NCBI GenBank assembly: GCA_036389795.1
Contig: DASVWD010000191.1
Span: 1-42,203 of the forward strand
From: Longimicrobium sp.
Lineage (GTDB): Bacteria > Gemmatimonadota > Gemmatimonadetes > Longimicrobiales > Longimicrobiaceae
Length of the DNA: 42,203 nt
Reading direction: 5' to 3'
Shown in pieces: positions 10,632-19,182 of this stretch. The translations under genes and the position numbers were made by a program. Each line of letters begins with the position of its first letter. Positions within the stretch are counted from its first letter, which is position 1. Below the pieces are notes generated by a model. The model was not told the DNA's origin, searched no databases, and saw nothing but the letters and a program-made list of their open reading frames with translations.

Positions 10632-12241
10632 TCCCCAGCCTGCGCGAACGACCCCAGCACCGCCCCCTGCTGCCCCAGCTCGCCCCAGGAGAGCGCGGCG
10701 AACGCGGGGCTCACCTCCCCCAGCGCGTGGAAGGCGTCGGAGGCGGTGGCCACGGCGGAGGCGTCGCTGATCCCGGCCAGCAGCACGCCCAGGATCTGCC
10801 ACGCCGGCCGCGCCATCCCCGGCGCCTGCAGCGCGGGCCAGAAGCGCTGCACCCGCCGCTGCACGTTGGTGAACGTCCCCTCCATCTCCGCGAACGTGGT
10901 CGCCGGGAGCACGAAGTGGGCGTTGCGCGCGGCGGCCCCCATGAAGTGGCCGATGTAGACGAAGAGCCGCGACGGGCGCCCGAAGCCCTCGCCCCCGTCC
11001 GCCAGCTCGTCGCCCAGCACGAACAGCTTCCCCTCGTAGCTGCCCGGCTCCACCAGCCCGCCCAGCCCGTCCGCCCCGCCCGCGCGGCTGAAGCCGAACG
11101 CCTCGGCGCCCATGACGTTGGCGGCGCGGTCGCGGCGCAGCGCCAGCGTGGGGAACCCGGGGAGGACGACTTCCTCGCCCTCCTCGCAGCGGTAGACGCC
11201 GGTGCCGCCGCCGGTCACGTCCATCACCCGGCGCAGCATCCCCAGGTCTTCGTTGGCCATGAACGGGGAGACGACGGCGCGCGCCTCGCCCAGCGGGCCC
11301 TCCTCGAGCGCCGCGGCCAGGCGGGTGAGCGCCTCGCTCCACGAGACGGGGACGAAGCGGTCGCCGTCGCGCACCAGCGGGGCCTCGATGCGGCCGCCGC
11401 GGTTGATCCACTCGTAGTTCAGGCGGCCGAAGTCGCACATCCAGTGCGAGTTGACCTCGGGGTTGGGGCGCGGCTTGATGCGCTGCACCAGGTTGTCGCG
11501 CGTCTCCAGGCGCACGTTGCACCCCTGCGAGCAGTTGGGGCAGATCGAGGGAGTCCGGTCCAGGTCCCACGCCCGCGCCTTGTGCAGGAAGTCCTTGCTG
11601 ACCAGCGCGCCCACCGGGCAGATGTCGACGATGTTGTCGGCCCAGAGGTTCCCGTCCAGCCCCTCGTCGAAGAAGGTGTCGATGACGTTCCTGTGCCCGC
11701 GCTGCACCACCGCCAGCCGCTCGTCCTGCGCGACCTCGCGCATGAAGCGCACGCAGCGGGTGCACATCACGCAGCGGTCGGCGTAGAAGAGCACGTCGCC
11801 GCCGAAGTCGTCGCGCCCCAGCACCCGCTTGGGCTCCTTGGAGCGGCCCATCGCCGGGCCCTCGGCGCTCACGTAGTCCTGCAGCTTGCACTCGCCCGAC
11901 TGGTCGCAGACGGGGCAGTCGAGCGGGTGGTTCACCAGGTAGAACTCCAGCACCCCCTCCCTCGCCTTGAGCGCCTTCTCGCTCTCGGTGAGGATCACCT
12001 GGCCGTCGGCCACCGTCCCCGTGCAGGCGGGGACCAGCTTGGGCGCCTTCTCCACCTCCACCAGGCACATGCGGCACTGCGCGGGCGCCGAGAGCCCCGG
12101 GTGGTAGCAGTAGTGCGGCACGTCCACCCCGGCCATCGCGCAGGCGTCCAGGATCCGCGTCCCCTTGGGGACGGTGATCTCCATACCGTCGACGGTGACG
12201 TTGACGGTCTCGGGGGCGGGGGTCGGGTTCGCGTCGGCCAT
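10628..12241 (-). CDS. nuoG: NADH-quinone oxidoreductase subunit G, short form
   Basis: Electron-relay subunit of the peripheral arm. It shows the [2Fe-2S] N1b ligands Cys45, 56, 59, 73; the His-Cys3 cluster His105, Cys109, 112, 118; the [4Fe-4S] ligands Cys157, 160, 163, 208; and the extra N7 motif CPNCSQGC with Cys234, 237, 241 and 269. The molybdopterin-oxidoreductase-like part is short: the protein is 537 residues against roughly 780-910 in Thermus and E. coli. Its stop codon lies inside the adjoining repeat array. It starts 20 nt after nuoF. Confidence 0.95.
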   Translation of the reverse strand: MADANPTPAPETVNVTVDGMEITVPKGTRILDACAMAGVDVPHYCYHPGLSAPAQCRMCLVEVEKAPKLVPACTGTVADGQVILTESEKALKAREGVLEFYLVNHPLDCPVCDQSGECKLQDYVSAEGPAMGRSKEPKRVLGRDDFGGDVLFYADRCVMCTRCVRFMREVAQDERLAVVQRGHRNVIDTFFDEGLDGNLWADNIVDICPVGALVSKDFLHKARAWDLDRTPSICPNCSQGCNVRLETRDNLVQRIKPRPNPEVNSHWMCDFGRLNYEWINRGGRIEAPLVRDGDRFVPVSWSEALTRLAAALEEGPLGEARAVVSPFMANEDLGMLRRVMDVTGGGTGVYRCEEGEEVVLPGFPTLALRRDRAANVMGAEAFGFSRAGGADGLGGLVEPGSYEGKLFVLGDELADGGEGFGRPSRLFVYIGHFMGAAARNAHFVLPATTFAEMEGTFTNVQRRVQRFWPALQAPGMARPAWQILGVLLAGISDASAVATASDAFHALGEVSPAFAALSWGELGQQGAVLGSFAQAGD

Positions 12242-12261
12242 CTACGCTTGCTTTCCTCTGG

Positions 12262-13581
12262 TCAGCGGACGCCGAGCGGGGCGCCGACGTTCGAAGCCGA
12301 CGCGAGCGCCGGCCCCCTCATCAGCGCCTCGTAGTCCGCGCGGAACTTCTCGATCGAGGAGACGATCGGCGCGGCCGCCGCGTCGGAGAGCACGCAGATC
12401 GTCTTCCCCGTCATGTTGTCGGAGATCTGCAGCAGCGTGTCCAGGTCGTCGGGCTCGCCGCGGCCGTTCTCGATGCGGCGCAGGATCTTGGCCGCCCACG
12501 CCGTCCCCTCGCGGCAGGGGGTGCACTGGCCGCAGCTCTCGTGGGCGTAGAAGTCCACCATGCGGCGCACGGCCTTGACGATGTTGGTGGTGTCGTCCAT
12601 CACGATCACCGAGCCGCACCCCAGCATGGTCCCGGCCGCCGCCATCGCCTCGTAGTCCATCCCGATGTCCAGCTCGTCGCCGGTGAGGATGGGGACCGAG
12701 CTGCCGCCCGGGATCACCGCCTTGATCGGCCGCCCCGACGGGGTGCCGCCGCAGACGTCGTAGATGAACTCCTTGAAGTTGAAGCCCATCTCCATCTCGT
12801 AGTTGCCGGGCCGCTTCACGTGGCCCGAGACGCAGAAGAGCTTGGTGCCGGTGCTCTTCTCCGTCCCCCACTGCTTGTACCACTCGGCGCCGTTCTGCAC
12901 GATGTGCACGGCGGCGATCAGGCTCTCGACGTTGTTGACGGCCGTGGGGCCGCGGAAGGCGCCGGAGATGGCCGGGTAGGGCGGCTTGATGCGCGGCTCG
13001 CCGCGGCGCCCCTCCAGCGAGTTCAGCAGCCCCGTCTCCTCGCCGCAGATGTAGGCGCCCGCGCCGATGTGGAGCGTGATGTCGAGGTCGACGCCGCTGC
13101 CCAGGACGTTCTTGCCGCAGTAGCCGGCCGCGTACGCCTCCTCGATGGCCTTCGCCATGATCTGCGTGGCCTCGAAGAACTCGCCGCGCACGTAGATGTA
13201 GGCGTGCTCGGCGTGGATGGCGTAGCAGCCGATCAGGCAGCCTTCGACCAGCGCGTGCGGCGTCCACCGCATCAGCTCGCGGTCCTTGAAGGTGCCGGGC
13301 TCGCTCTCGTCGGCGTTGCAGACCAGGTAGTGGGGCTTGCCCGGCTCCTTCTTGGGCATGAAGCTCCACTTGAGCCCCGTGGCGAAGCCGGCGCCGCCGC
13401 GCCCGCGCAGCCCGGAGTCCTTCACGGTCTGCACGACGGCCGCGCGGTCCATCTGGAGCGCCTTGCGCAGCGCCTGGTAGCCGCCCCGCTGCTCCCACCC
13501 TTGAAGGGTGCGCGCCTCGGGGTCGCCGAAGTACTTCGAGATGAGCCGGACTTCGCTCGGGTGCGAGTAGGGATACGCCAT
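12262..13581 (-). CDS. nuoF: NADH-quinone oxidoreductase subunit F, NADH/FMN-binding
   Basis: Holds the NADH site, FMN and the [4Fe-4S] cluster N3. The glycine-rich GRGGAGFATGLKW (60-72) is the NADH/FMN binding loop, and GAGAYICGEETGLLNS (173-188) the following FMN segment. The cluster ligands are Cys350, 353 and 356 in ESCGQCTPCREGT and Cys396. 439 residues, normal. A heptad array lies between it and nuoE, so nuoF-nuoG forms a two-gene module. Confidence 0.97.
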   Translation of the reverse strand: MAYPYSHPSEVRLISKYFGDPEARTLQGWEQRGGYQALRKALQMDRAAVVQTVKDSGLRGRGGAGFATGLKWSFMPKKEPGKPHYLVCNADESEPGTFKDRELMRWTPHALVEGCLIGCYAIHAEHAYIYVRGEFFEATQIMAKAIEEAYAAGYCGKNVLGSGVDLDITLHIGAGAYICGEETGLLNSLEGRRGEPRIKPPYPAISGAFRGPTAVNNVESLIAAVHIVQNGAEWYKQWGTEKSTGTKLFCVSGHVKRPGNYEMEMGFNFKEFIYDVCGGTPSGRPIKAVIPGGSSVPILTGDELDIGMDYEAMAAAGTMLGCGSVIVMDDTTNIVKAVRRMVDFYAHESCGQCTPCREGTAWAAKILRRIENGRGEPDDLDTLLQISDNMTGKTICVLSDAAAAPIVSSIEKFRADYEALMRGPALASASNVGAPLGVR

Positions 13582-13603
13582 TCGTCGCTCTGGTCGGACT
13601 GCG

Positions 13604-13714
13604 GTCCTGAGTGCTTTAGTCCTTAGTCCTTAGTGCCAAGTCCTATGCGCCTGCGCCCTTCCGTTCACTAACACACTAAGGACTAAGCACTTAGGACTCA
13701 GCACTCAGCACTTT
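13604..13714. repeat. Inverted heptad array, AGTCCTT units
   Basis: The left arm (13604-13646) reads AGTGCTTT, AGTCCTT, AGTCCTT, AGTGCCA, AGTCCTA. The right arm (13665-13714) reads CACTAA, CACACTAAGG, ACTAAGC, ACTTAGG, ACTCAGC, ACTCAGC, ACTTT. The arms are complementary around a spacer of about 20 nt. It fills the nuoE|nuoF gap and ends 4 nt from the nuoE stop. Confidence 0.85.
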
Positions 13715-13718
13715 CCGT

Positions 13719-14405
13719 TCACGTCAGCACCTCGAGCACCCGCGGCACGTCCTCCGGCCGCACGTTCTCGAAGAAGCGCTCGTTGATCTGCACCGCGGTG
13801 GGGAAGCCGCACGCGCCCAGGCACTCCACCTCGATCACCGTCCACAGCCCGTTGGCGCTGGTCTCGCCCGGCTCGGTCCCCGTGTGCTTCAGGAACGCCT
13901 CCAGCACCGCCTCGCCGCCGCAGAGCTGGCAGCTGATGTTGGTGCACACCTGGATCAGGTACTTCCCCACCGGGCCCAGGTTGTACATGGTGTAGAAACT
14001 GGCCACCCCCCGCACGTACGCCGGCGGCACCCCCAGCCGCTCCGCCACCTCGTCCATCGTCTCCGGCGACAGGTGCCCGCGCACCTCGTGCGCGATGTGC
14101 AGCGCCGGAAGGAGCGCCGCCATCTTGTCCGGATACCGCGAGAGCACCTTCTGCAGCCGCTCCTCGTACGGGCCCGCGAAGACCGGCGCGCCGGGATCCT
14201 TCCCGGCCACCTGGTACGGGAGCGTCCCCGCGACGGAGGGGTGCCCGCCGTCCAGCGGACGCACGCCCACGTAGGAGAGGCCGCGCACCTGATCTTCGGT
14301 GAGGCTCGCGAACTCGCCGGTGTCGCCCGCGAAGCCGGGGTTCTGCTTCGCCTCGGGCCACGACGAGGGGGGCGGGTCGCTCACCCTGCCGGCCGCGTGG
14401 GTCAT
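13719..14405 (-). CDS. nuoE: NADH-quinone oxidoreductase subunit E, [2Fe-2S]
   Basis: Thioredoxin-like subunit with the [2Fe-2S] cluster N1a, partner of NuoF. The ligands are visible as CTNISC (Cys154, Cys159) and ECLGAC (Cys195, Cys199). At 228 residues it carries an N-terminal extension of about 70 residues compared with the usual 160-180. The ATG at 14405 overlaps the nuoD stop by 4 nt, which fixes the start and suggests coupling. Confidence 0.95.
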   Translation of the reverse strand: MTHAAGRVSDPPPSSWPEAKQNPGFAGDTGEFASLTEDQVRGLSYVGVRPLDGGHPSVAGTLPYQVAGKDPGAPVFAGPYEERLQKVLSRYPDKMAALLPALHIAHEVRGHLSPETMDEVAERLGVPPAYVRGVASFYTMYNLGPVGKYLIQVCTNISCQLCGGEAVLEAFLKHTGTEPGETSANGLWTVIEVECLGACGFPTAVQINERFFENVRPEDVPRVLEVLT

Positions 14406-15691
14406 CGGTCGATCTCCCCCAGCACGATGTCGAGCGACGCGTTCACCGCGATCACGTCGGAGAGCAGCGCCCCCTCGATCATGTGCGGCAGCGCGGCGAT
14501 GTTGATGAAGCTGGGGCCGCGCACCCGCCAGCGCACCGGCTTGCTGCCGCCGTCGGACACCACGTACATCCCCAGCTCGCCCTTGGACGACTCGACCGAG
14601 AACCAGCTCTCGCCGACGGGGGCGCGCACCCCCTCCATCACCACCTTGAAGTGGTGGATCATCGACTCCATGTCGTTCATCGCCGCCGTCTTGGGCGGCA
14701 GGATCACGCGTGGGTCGTCGACGTTGATCGGGCCGCCGGGGAGCCGGTCGATCGCCTGGCGGAGGAGGCGCACGCTCTGGCGCATCTCCTCCACGCGGCA
14801 CAGGTAGCGGTCGTAGATGTCGCCGTGCTCGCCCACGGGGACGTCGAAGTCGTACGTCTCGTAGTCGTAGTACGGCCGGTCCTTGCGCACGTCGTAGGCG
14901 ACGCCCGAGGCGCGCAGGTTCGGGCCCGAGAGGCCGAAGTTCACCGCCTCCTCGCCCGAGATCGTCCCCACGCCCTGGGTGCGGCCGATCCAGATGGCGT
15001 TGTTGGTGAGCAGCGTCTCGCACTCGTCGAGCACGGGGACGAAGCCGTCCAGGAACGCCCTGAGCTGGTCGATCCACCCCGCCGGCAGGTCGGCCATCAT
15101 CCCGCCGATCCGAGTCGACGACGTGGTGATGCGCGCGCCGGTGAAGCGCTCGTGCAGGTCGTAGATCAGCTCGCGCTGCTGGAAGGTGTAGAGGAAGACG
15201 GTGAACGCCCCCAGGTCGATGGCCGTGGTGCCGAGCCACAACAGGTGGCTGAAGATGCGGTCCAGCTCCATGCAGATCACCCGCACCACCTTGCAGCGCT
15301 CGGTGACCTCCACCCCCATCAGCTTCTCCACCGCCATGGCGTAGGCGCAGTTGTAGATCAGCGGCGCCAGGTAGTCCATGCGGTCGGTGAGCGGCACCAC
15401 CTGGTTCCAGTCGCGGTACTCGCCCAGCTTCTCGAAGGAGGAGTGCAGGTAGCCGATGTGCGGGATGCAGCGCACCACCGTCTCGCCGTCGAGTTCCAGC
15501 ACCAGGCGCAGCACCCCGTGCGTGGCGGGGTGCTGCGGCCCGATGTTGATGAGCATGTGCTCGCCGGCGATGTCGTCGTGCACCTCGTACGCCTCGCCCT
15601 CCACCGGGACGATCGGCGCGTGCACCAGCGCGCCGCCCGGGGCGAGCTCCGGGTTGCGCGTGACGTTGTAGACCACCCGTTTCAGCGCCAT
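14402..15691 (-). CDS. nuoD: NADH-quinone oxidoreductase subunit D, quinone-site
   Basis: The 49-kDa-type subunit, related to hydrogenase large subunits, lining the quinone site near cluster N2. NIGPQHPATHGVLRLVLELD is the conserved N-terminal signature containing the His that contacts the quinone head group. 429 residues. Only one nucleotide separates it from nuoC, and it overlaps nuoE by 4 nt. Confidence 0.97.
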   Translation of the reverse strand: MALKRVVYNVTRNPELAPGGALVHAPIVPVEGEAYEVHDDIAGEHMLINIGPQHPATHGVLRLVLELDGETVVRCIPHIGYLHSSFEKLGEYRDWNQVVPLTDRMDYLAPLIYNCAYAMAVEKLMGVEVTERCKVVRVICMELDRIFSHLLWLGTTAIDLGAFTVFLYTFQQRELIYDLHERFTGARITTSSTRIGGMMADLPAGWIDQLRAFLDGFVPVLDECETLLTNNAIWIGRTQGVGTISGEEAVNFGLSGPNLRASGVAYDVRKDRPYYDYETYDFDVPVGEHGDIYDRYLCRVEEMRQSVRLLRQAIDRLPGGPINVDDPRVILPPKTAAMNDMESMIHHFKVVMEGVRAPVGESWFSVESSKGELGMYVVSDGGSKPVRWRVRGPSFINIAALPHMIEGALLSDVIAVNASLDIVLGEIDR

Positions 15692-15692
15692 C

Positions 15693-16427
15693 TCAGCCCG
15701 TCCCTCCCATGCCGCCGAACTGCCCCTGCTGGCCGCCCGTCTCCCCCTGGTTGAAGGGGTCGGGCACCGCCTGCCCCAGCAGGTCGGCGATCTCCAGCTC
15801 GCGCGGCGAGTAGTGGTCCTCGGTCTTCATCGAGAGCGCCCGCCGGGTCTGCTCGGCGCGCGAGAAGCGCCCGCGCAGGGGGAAGTCCTTCCGGAGCGGG
15901 TGCCCCTCGGCGTAGTTGTACGGCATCAGGATGCGGCGCAGGTCGGGGTGCCCCGCGAACACCACGCCGAACATGTCGAACACCTCGCGCTCCAGCCAGT
16001 CGGCGGCGCGCCAGAGGTGGTAGACGCTCCTGATCTCCAGGGCGGAGAGCGGGAGCTCGCACTTGACCCTGAGGTTCAGCCGGTTGGGGATCGACCAGAG
16101 CTGGTAGACCACCTGGATCTCCCGCCCGCCGCCGTAGTCCACCGCCGTGAGGTCCTGCAGGAAGTCGTAGCGGTGCCCGGGCGTGTCGCGCAGCCACCCC
16201 AGGATCTCCAGGTTCTGCTCCGCGGGGACGTAGACGATGTGCTCGTCGCCCGCGGTGACCTCGTGGCGCAGCACCGCGGAGCCGAACTCCTCCCGCAGCG
16301 CGTCCACGCTGGGGTGCGGCGGGAGGTCGCCCGCGGGGGGCGGCGCCCCTGTCGCCCCGGCGTCGGAGGGGCGGGGGCCCTGGTCGAGCCCCTCGAGCCC
16401 CTTCTTGAATGCGTCGCCGTCGCTCAT
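15693..16427 (-). CDS. nuoC: NADH-quinone oxidoreductase subunit C
   Basis: The 30-kDa-type subunit, 244 residues. It contains WLEREVFDMFGVVFAGHPDL and RRILMPYNYAEGHPLRKDFP, the conserved C-terminal signature of the family. The N-terminal 40 residues are Gly/Pro/Asp-rich, the C-terminus Gly/Gln-rich. Its Shine-Dalgarno-like AAGGA, 8 nt before the ATG, belongs to the last unit of the adjoining heptad array (minus-strand reading of AGTCCTT). Confidence 0.95.
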   Translation of the reverse strand: MSDGDAFKKGLEGLDQGPRPSDAGATGAPPPAGDLPPHPSVDALREEFGSAVLRHEVTAGDEHIVYVPAEQNLEILGWLRDTPGHRYDFLQDLTAVDYGGGREIQVVYQLWSIPNRLNLRVKCELPLSALEIRSVYHLWRAADWLEREVFDMFGVVFAGHPDLRRILMPYNYAEGHPLRKDFPLRGRFSRAEQTRRALSMKTEDHYSPRELEIADLLGQAVPDPFNQGETGGQQGQFGGMGGTG

Positions 16428-16433
16428 CGAAGA

Positions 16434-16512
16434 AGTCCTTAGTGTTTTAGTGCTTAGTCCTTAGCGCGAGCCCGGTGTTGCCAAGCACTAAGGACTAAGG
16501 ACTAAAACACTC
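16434..16512. repeat. Inverted heptad array, AGTCCTT units, between nuoB and nuoC
   Basis: The left arm (16434-16466) reads AGTCCTT, AGTGTTTT, AGTGCTT, AGTCCTT, AGCGCGA. The right arm (16483-16512) is AGCACTAAGG, ACTAAGG, ACTAAAAC, ACTCGC. It occupies nearly the whole 90-nt gap, ending 6 nt from the nuoC start on one side and 6 nt from the nuoB stop on the other. On the minus strand the outermost unit supplies AAGGA ahead of nuoC. Confidence 0.85.
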
Positions 16513-16517
16513 GCAGT

Positions 16518-17264
16518 TCACGGCCTCCGGTCCGACACCCGCACCACCGCCCCCGTCGACACCAGTCCGCTCGCGCGGTTCTGGCTGGTCGAGTTGCCGA
16601 AGGGCGCGGTGATGTGGTTGACCACCTGCTCGGGGAGGTAGCTCCCCGTCTCCGGCAGCTCGTCCACGGCGTTCCACTCGTCCTCGCTGGTGGGCGCGGA
16701 GTTGCGGATCTTCTCCTGGATCATGAGGATGCCGTACATCAGCCCCTCGGGGCGCGGCGGGCAGCCGGGGACGTAGACGTCCACGGGGATGATGGTGTCG
16801 ATCCCCTGCACCATGCTGTAGACGTCGAACACCCCGCCGCTGCTGGCGCAGGCGCCCATCGAGATGCACCACTTCGGGCTGGGCATCTGCTCCCAGATCT
16901 TCTTCAGCACCGGCGCCATCTTGTAAGAAACGCGGCCCGCGCAGATCAAGAGGTCGGCCTGGCGCGGCGAGAAGCTCATCCGCTCCATCCCGAAGCGGGC
17001 CAGGTCGTAGCGGGCGGCCGCCGTGGCCATCATCTCGATGGCGCAGCACGCCGTGCCGAACGGCATCGGCCACAGCGAGTTCATGCGCGCCCAGTTCACC
17101 ACCGCGTCCAGCTTGGTGGTGAGGAAGCTCGGCTGGCCGGAGAAGATCCCGCCCTGCGCCAGCCCGGACTCCGCCGACTCCTTCTGCAGCGATCCCGGCG
17201 GGCCCTGGTGGACCACCGGGAGCGTGCTATCGCGATCGGTCGCGCCCGTGTCGCTCAGTCCCAT
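16518..17264 (-). CDS. nuoB: NADH-quinone oxidoreductase subunit B, N2 cluster
   Basis: Carries the terminal [4Fe-4S] cluster N2, which reduces quinone. The ligands are the tandem Cys73-Cys74 in [11 protein letters not shown], Cys139 in GACASSGG and Cys168 in VPGCPPRPE. 248 residues with a roughly 45-residue variable N-terminus. The ATG at 17264 lies inside the end of nuoA (10-nt overlap) and has AGGGAG upstream. A longer in-frame extension is possible but would lie wholly within nuoA. Confidence 0.95.
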   Translation of the reverse strand: MGLSDTGATDRDSTLPVVHQGPPGSLQKESAESGLAQGGIFSGQPSFLTTKLDAVVNWARMNSLWPMPFGTACCAIEMMATAAARYDLARFGMERMSFSPRQADLLICAGRVSYKMAPVLKKIWEQMPSPKWCISMGACASSGGVFDVYSMVQGIDTIIPVDVYVPGCPPRPEGLMYGILMIQEKIRNSAPTSEDEWNAVDELPETGSYLPEQVVNHITAPFGNSTSQNRASGLVSTGAVVRVSDRRP

Positions 17265-17611
17265 TCCAGCGCTCCCTTCTTCCATTCGTAGACGAGCCCC
17301 ACCGTGAGGATCACGATGAAGACCATCGCGGCGGCGAACCCCGTCCACCCCAGCGAGCGCATCGACACCGCCCAGGGGAGGAGGAACACCGTCTCCACGT
17401 CGAAGACGATGAACAGGATCGCCACCACGTAGAACTTCACCGAGAACCGCTCGCGCGTGCTCCCCAGCGGGATCATCCCGCTCTCGTACGGCGCCGCCTT
17501 GACCCTGGTCTGCTTCCCCGGGCTCAGCACCGTTGAGAGCACCACCATGAAGACGGCGTTGGCCACCGACACGGCCAGCAGGATCAGCACGGGGAGGTAC
17601 GGCTTCAGCAT
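17255..17611 (-). CDS. nuoA: NADH-quinone oxidoreductase subunit A
   Basis: Small membrane subunit (118 residues, three predicted helices) near the quinone site. [20 protein letters not shown] is the conserved loop with its Glu and Ser, and [17 protein letters not shown] the second helix. The ATG at 17611 is preceded by GAGAGG and by the promoter at 17672-17701. It is the first gene of the cluster. Confidence 0.95.
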   Translation of the reverse strand: MLKPYLPVLILLAVSVANAVFMVVLSTVLSPGKQTRVKAAPYESGMIPLGSTRERFSVKFYVVAILFIVFDVETVFLLPWAVSMRSLGWTGFAAAMVFIVILTVGLVYEWKKGALEWD

Positions 17612-17671
17612 CCGTCGGCGCCTCTCGCCAGCGAGCTTGTGAAATCCTTCACTTGTTTGGAGCCGGGGGCC

Positions 17672-17701
17672 AAGATACTGCCCGCGAGGGAGCAGTGTCA
17701 A
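17672..17701 (-). promoter_or_regulatory. Promoter of the nuo cluster
   Basis: On the minus strand a perfect -35 TTGACA (complement of 17696-17701), an 18-nt spacer and -10 TATCTT (complement of 17672-17677). Transcription would start near 17665, giving a leader of about 50 nt to nuoA. It is the strongest sigma70-type match I see in the window. Confidence 0.75.
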
Positions 17702-17726
17702 GCGAAATGGCGGTCGTTTCCGGCCC

Positions 17727-17755
17727 TTGCCCCGCCCCCGCCCCGCGCGTACGTT
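17727..17755 (+). promoter_or_regulatory. Promoter of dcd
   Basis: TTGCCC (17727-17732), 17-nt spacer, TACGTT (17750-17755). It is divergent from the nuo promoter, with the two -35 elements about 26 nt apart. The leader to the dcd ATG would be about 90 nt. Confidence 0.5.
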
Positions 17756-17851
17756 CCCGGCGCGTCCGGCCGCTCCCGGTACCCCGGCTTTCGGCGTCCG
17801 TTCGCCCCGCGCGCGAAAAGGCCCTCCACCCCCTTCAAGTCTCGTTCCGCG

Positions 17852-18406
17852 ATGAGCATACGCCCCGATACCTGGATCCGGCGGATGGCCCGCGAGCACG
17901 GCATGATCGAGCCGTTCGAGGACGCGCAGGTGCGCCAGGGCACCATCAGCTACGGCCTGTCGAGCTACGGCTACGACATGCGCGTGGCCGACGAGTTCAA
18001 GATCTTCACCAACGTCAACAACGCCATCGTCGACCCCAAGGCCTTCGACGAGAAGAGCTTCGTGCACTTCCAGGGCGAGATCTGCATCGTCCCTCCCAAC
18101 TCCTTCGCCCTGGCGAGGTCGGTCGAGTATTTCAGGATTCCGCGGAACGTCATCACCCTCTGCGTGGGCAAGTCGACGTACGCGAGGTGCGGGATCATCA
18201 CCAACGTCACGCCCTTCGAGCCCGAGTGGGAGGGCTACGTGACGCTGGAGATCAGCAACACCACGCCGCTCCCGGCGCGGATCTACGCCAACGAGGGGAT
18301 CGCGCAGGTGATCTTCTTCGAGGGCGACGAAGGGCCCGAAGTGAGCTACCGCGACCGCAAGGGCAAGTACCAGGGGCAGGTGGGGGTGACTCCGCCGCGG
18401 CTCTGA
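17852..18406 (+). CDS. dcd: dCTP deaminase
   Basis: Converts dCTP to dUTP, the main bacterial route to dTMP precursors; cytosolic homotrimer. 184 residues, family length. It shows [15 protein letters not shown] (33-47), the [10 protein letters not shown] motif (106-115) with the nucleotide-contacting Ser and Arg, and VTLEISN (130-136) with the catalytic Glu133. The ATG at 17852 gives the standard N-terminus; the reading frame stays open upstream but that stretch holds the promoter. Whether it is deaminase only or also a dUTPase cannot be decided from the motifs alone. Confidence 0.95.
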   Translation: MSIRPDTWIRRMAREHGMIEPFEDAQVRQGTISYGLSSYGYDMRVADEFKIFTNVNNAIVDPKAFDEKSFVHFQGEICIVPPNSFALARSVEYFRIPRNVITLCVGKSTYARCGIITNVTPFEPEWEGYVTLEISNTTPLPARIYANEGIAQVIFFEGDEGPEVSYRDRKGKYQGQVGVTPPRL

Positions 18407-18438
18407 GCTGTGCGCCGATGGGTTCGAAACGTGAATGG

Positions 18439-18487
18439 CACCCGGCGGGGGCTGGACGGCGGCCCGCGCCGGGTGAGATCTTTCCGG
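18439..18487 (+). terminator. Possible terminator after dcd
   Basis: CACCCGGCG (18439-18447) pairs with CGCCGGGTG (18467-18475), followed by AGATCTTTCC. The loop is 19 nt and GC-rich, and the U tract is short, so the call is tentative. Confidence 0.35.
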
Positions 18488-18530
18488 CCACCGTGCGCCA
18501 CGCCGCCCTGACCCGACCGGACGCCCCGCG

Positions 18531-19157
18531 ATGACCGACAACCCCGTGACCCCCAGGCAGCTCGACGCCATCCGCGAGGTGGTGAACATCGGCGCGGGCC
18601 ACGCCGCCACGAACCTCTCGGCGCTCACCGGGCTCAGGGTGATGATCTCCGTGCCGCGCATCCAGTGGGTGGGCGGCGACGCGGAGACGGCCGGCTCGTT
18701 CCCGGGGAGCGACGCGCTGGTGGTGGTCGCCGTCCCGATCATGGGCGTCACCGAGGGCGGCGGCGAGCGCGCCTCGCTGATCCTGGCCCGCGAGACGGCG
18801 CTGCGCATGGTGGCGCTCATGCTCCGCCGCGGCGATCCCCCCTCCGGCGTGGGCGCGCTGGAGCGCTCGGCGCTCATGGAGATGGGGAACATCGTCTGCG
18901 CGGCGTACGTGGGCGTGCTGGGCACCTTCCTGGGGAAGGGCGTGATGATCGGCACCCCCGAGCTGCTGGAGGGCGAGCGCGAGGGGCTGGCGCAGCAGGT
19001 CCGCGGGCTGATGATCGAGACCGACTTCACCTTCCTGGACACCACCTTCGAGGGCGTCTTCGTCCTCAGCCACACCGACGTCTCCTTCAGCTCGCTGCTG
19101 CGGGCGCTGGGCTTCACCGACGTGGCCGAGCCCGCCCGCGGCGCGCCCTCCGCCTGA
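18531..19157 (+). CDS. cheC: CheC-family CheY-P phosphatase
   Basis: A 208-residue protein with two copies of the CheC/FliY active-site signature [D/S]-x3-E-x2-N-x22-P: Asp12-Glu16-Asn19-Pro42 and Ser113-Glu117-Asn120-Pro143. Both are complete and correctly spaced, so it should dephosphorylate a response-regulator receiver domain. No other chemotaxis or flagellar gene is in the window, so the partner is unknown; it may act on a receiver protein outside chemotaxis. It sits between dcd and glpD, 25 nt ahead of the latter, and may be co-transcribed with it. Confidence 0.85.
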   Translation: MTDNPVTPRQLDAIREVVNIGAGHAATNLSALTGLRVMISVPRIQWVGGDAETAGSFPGSDALVVVAVPIMGVTEGGGERASLILARETALRMVALMLRRGDPPSGVGALERSALMEMGNIVCAAYVGVLGTFLGKGVMIGTPELLEGEREGLAQQVRGLMIETDFTFLDTTFEGVFVLSHTDVSFSSLLRALGFTDVAEPARGAPSA

Positions 19158-19182
19158 TGCGCAGCCCCGCCGCGGCGACCGG

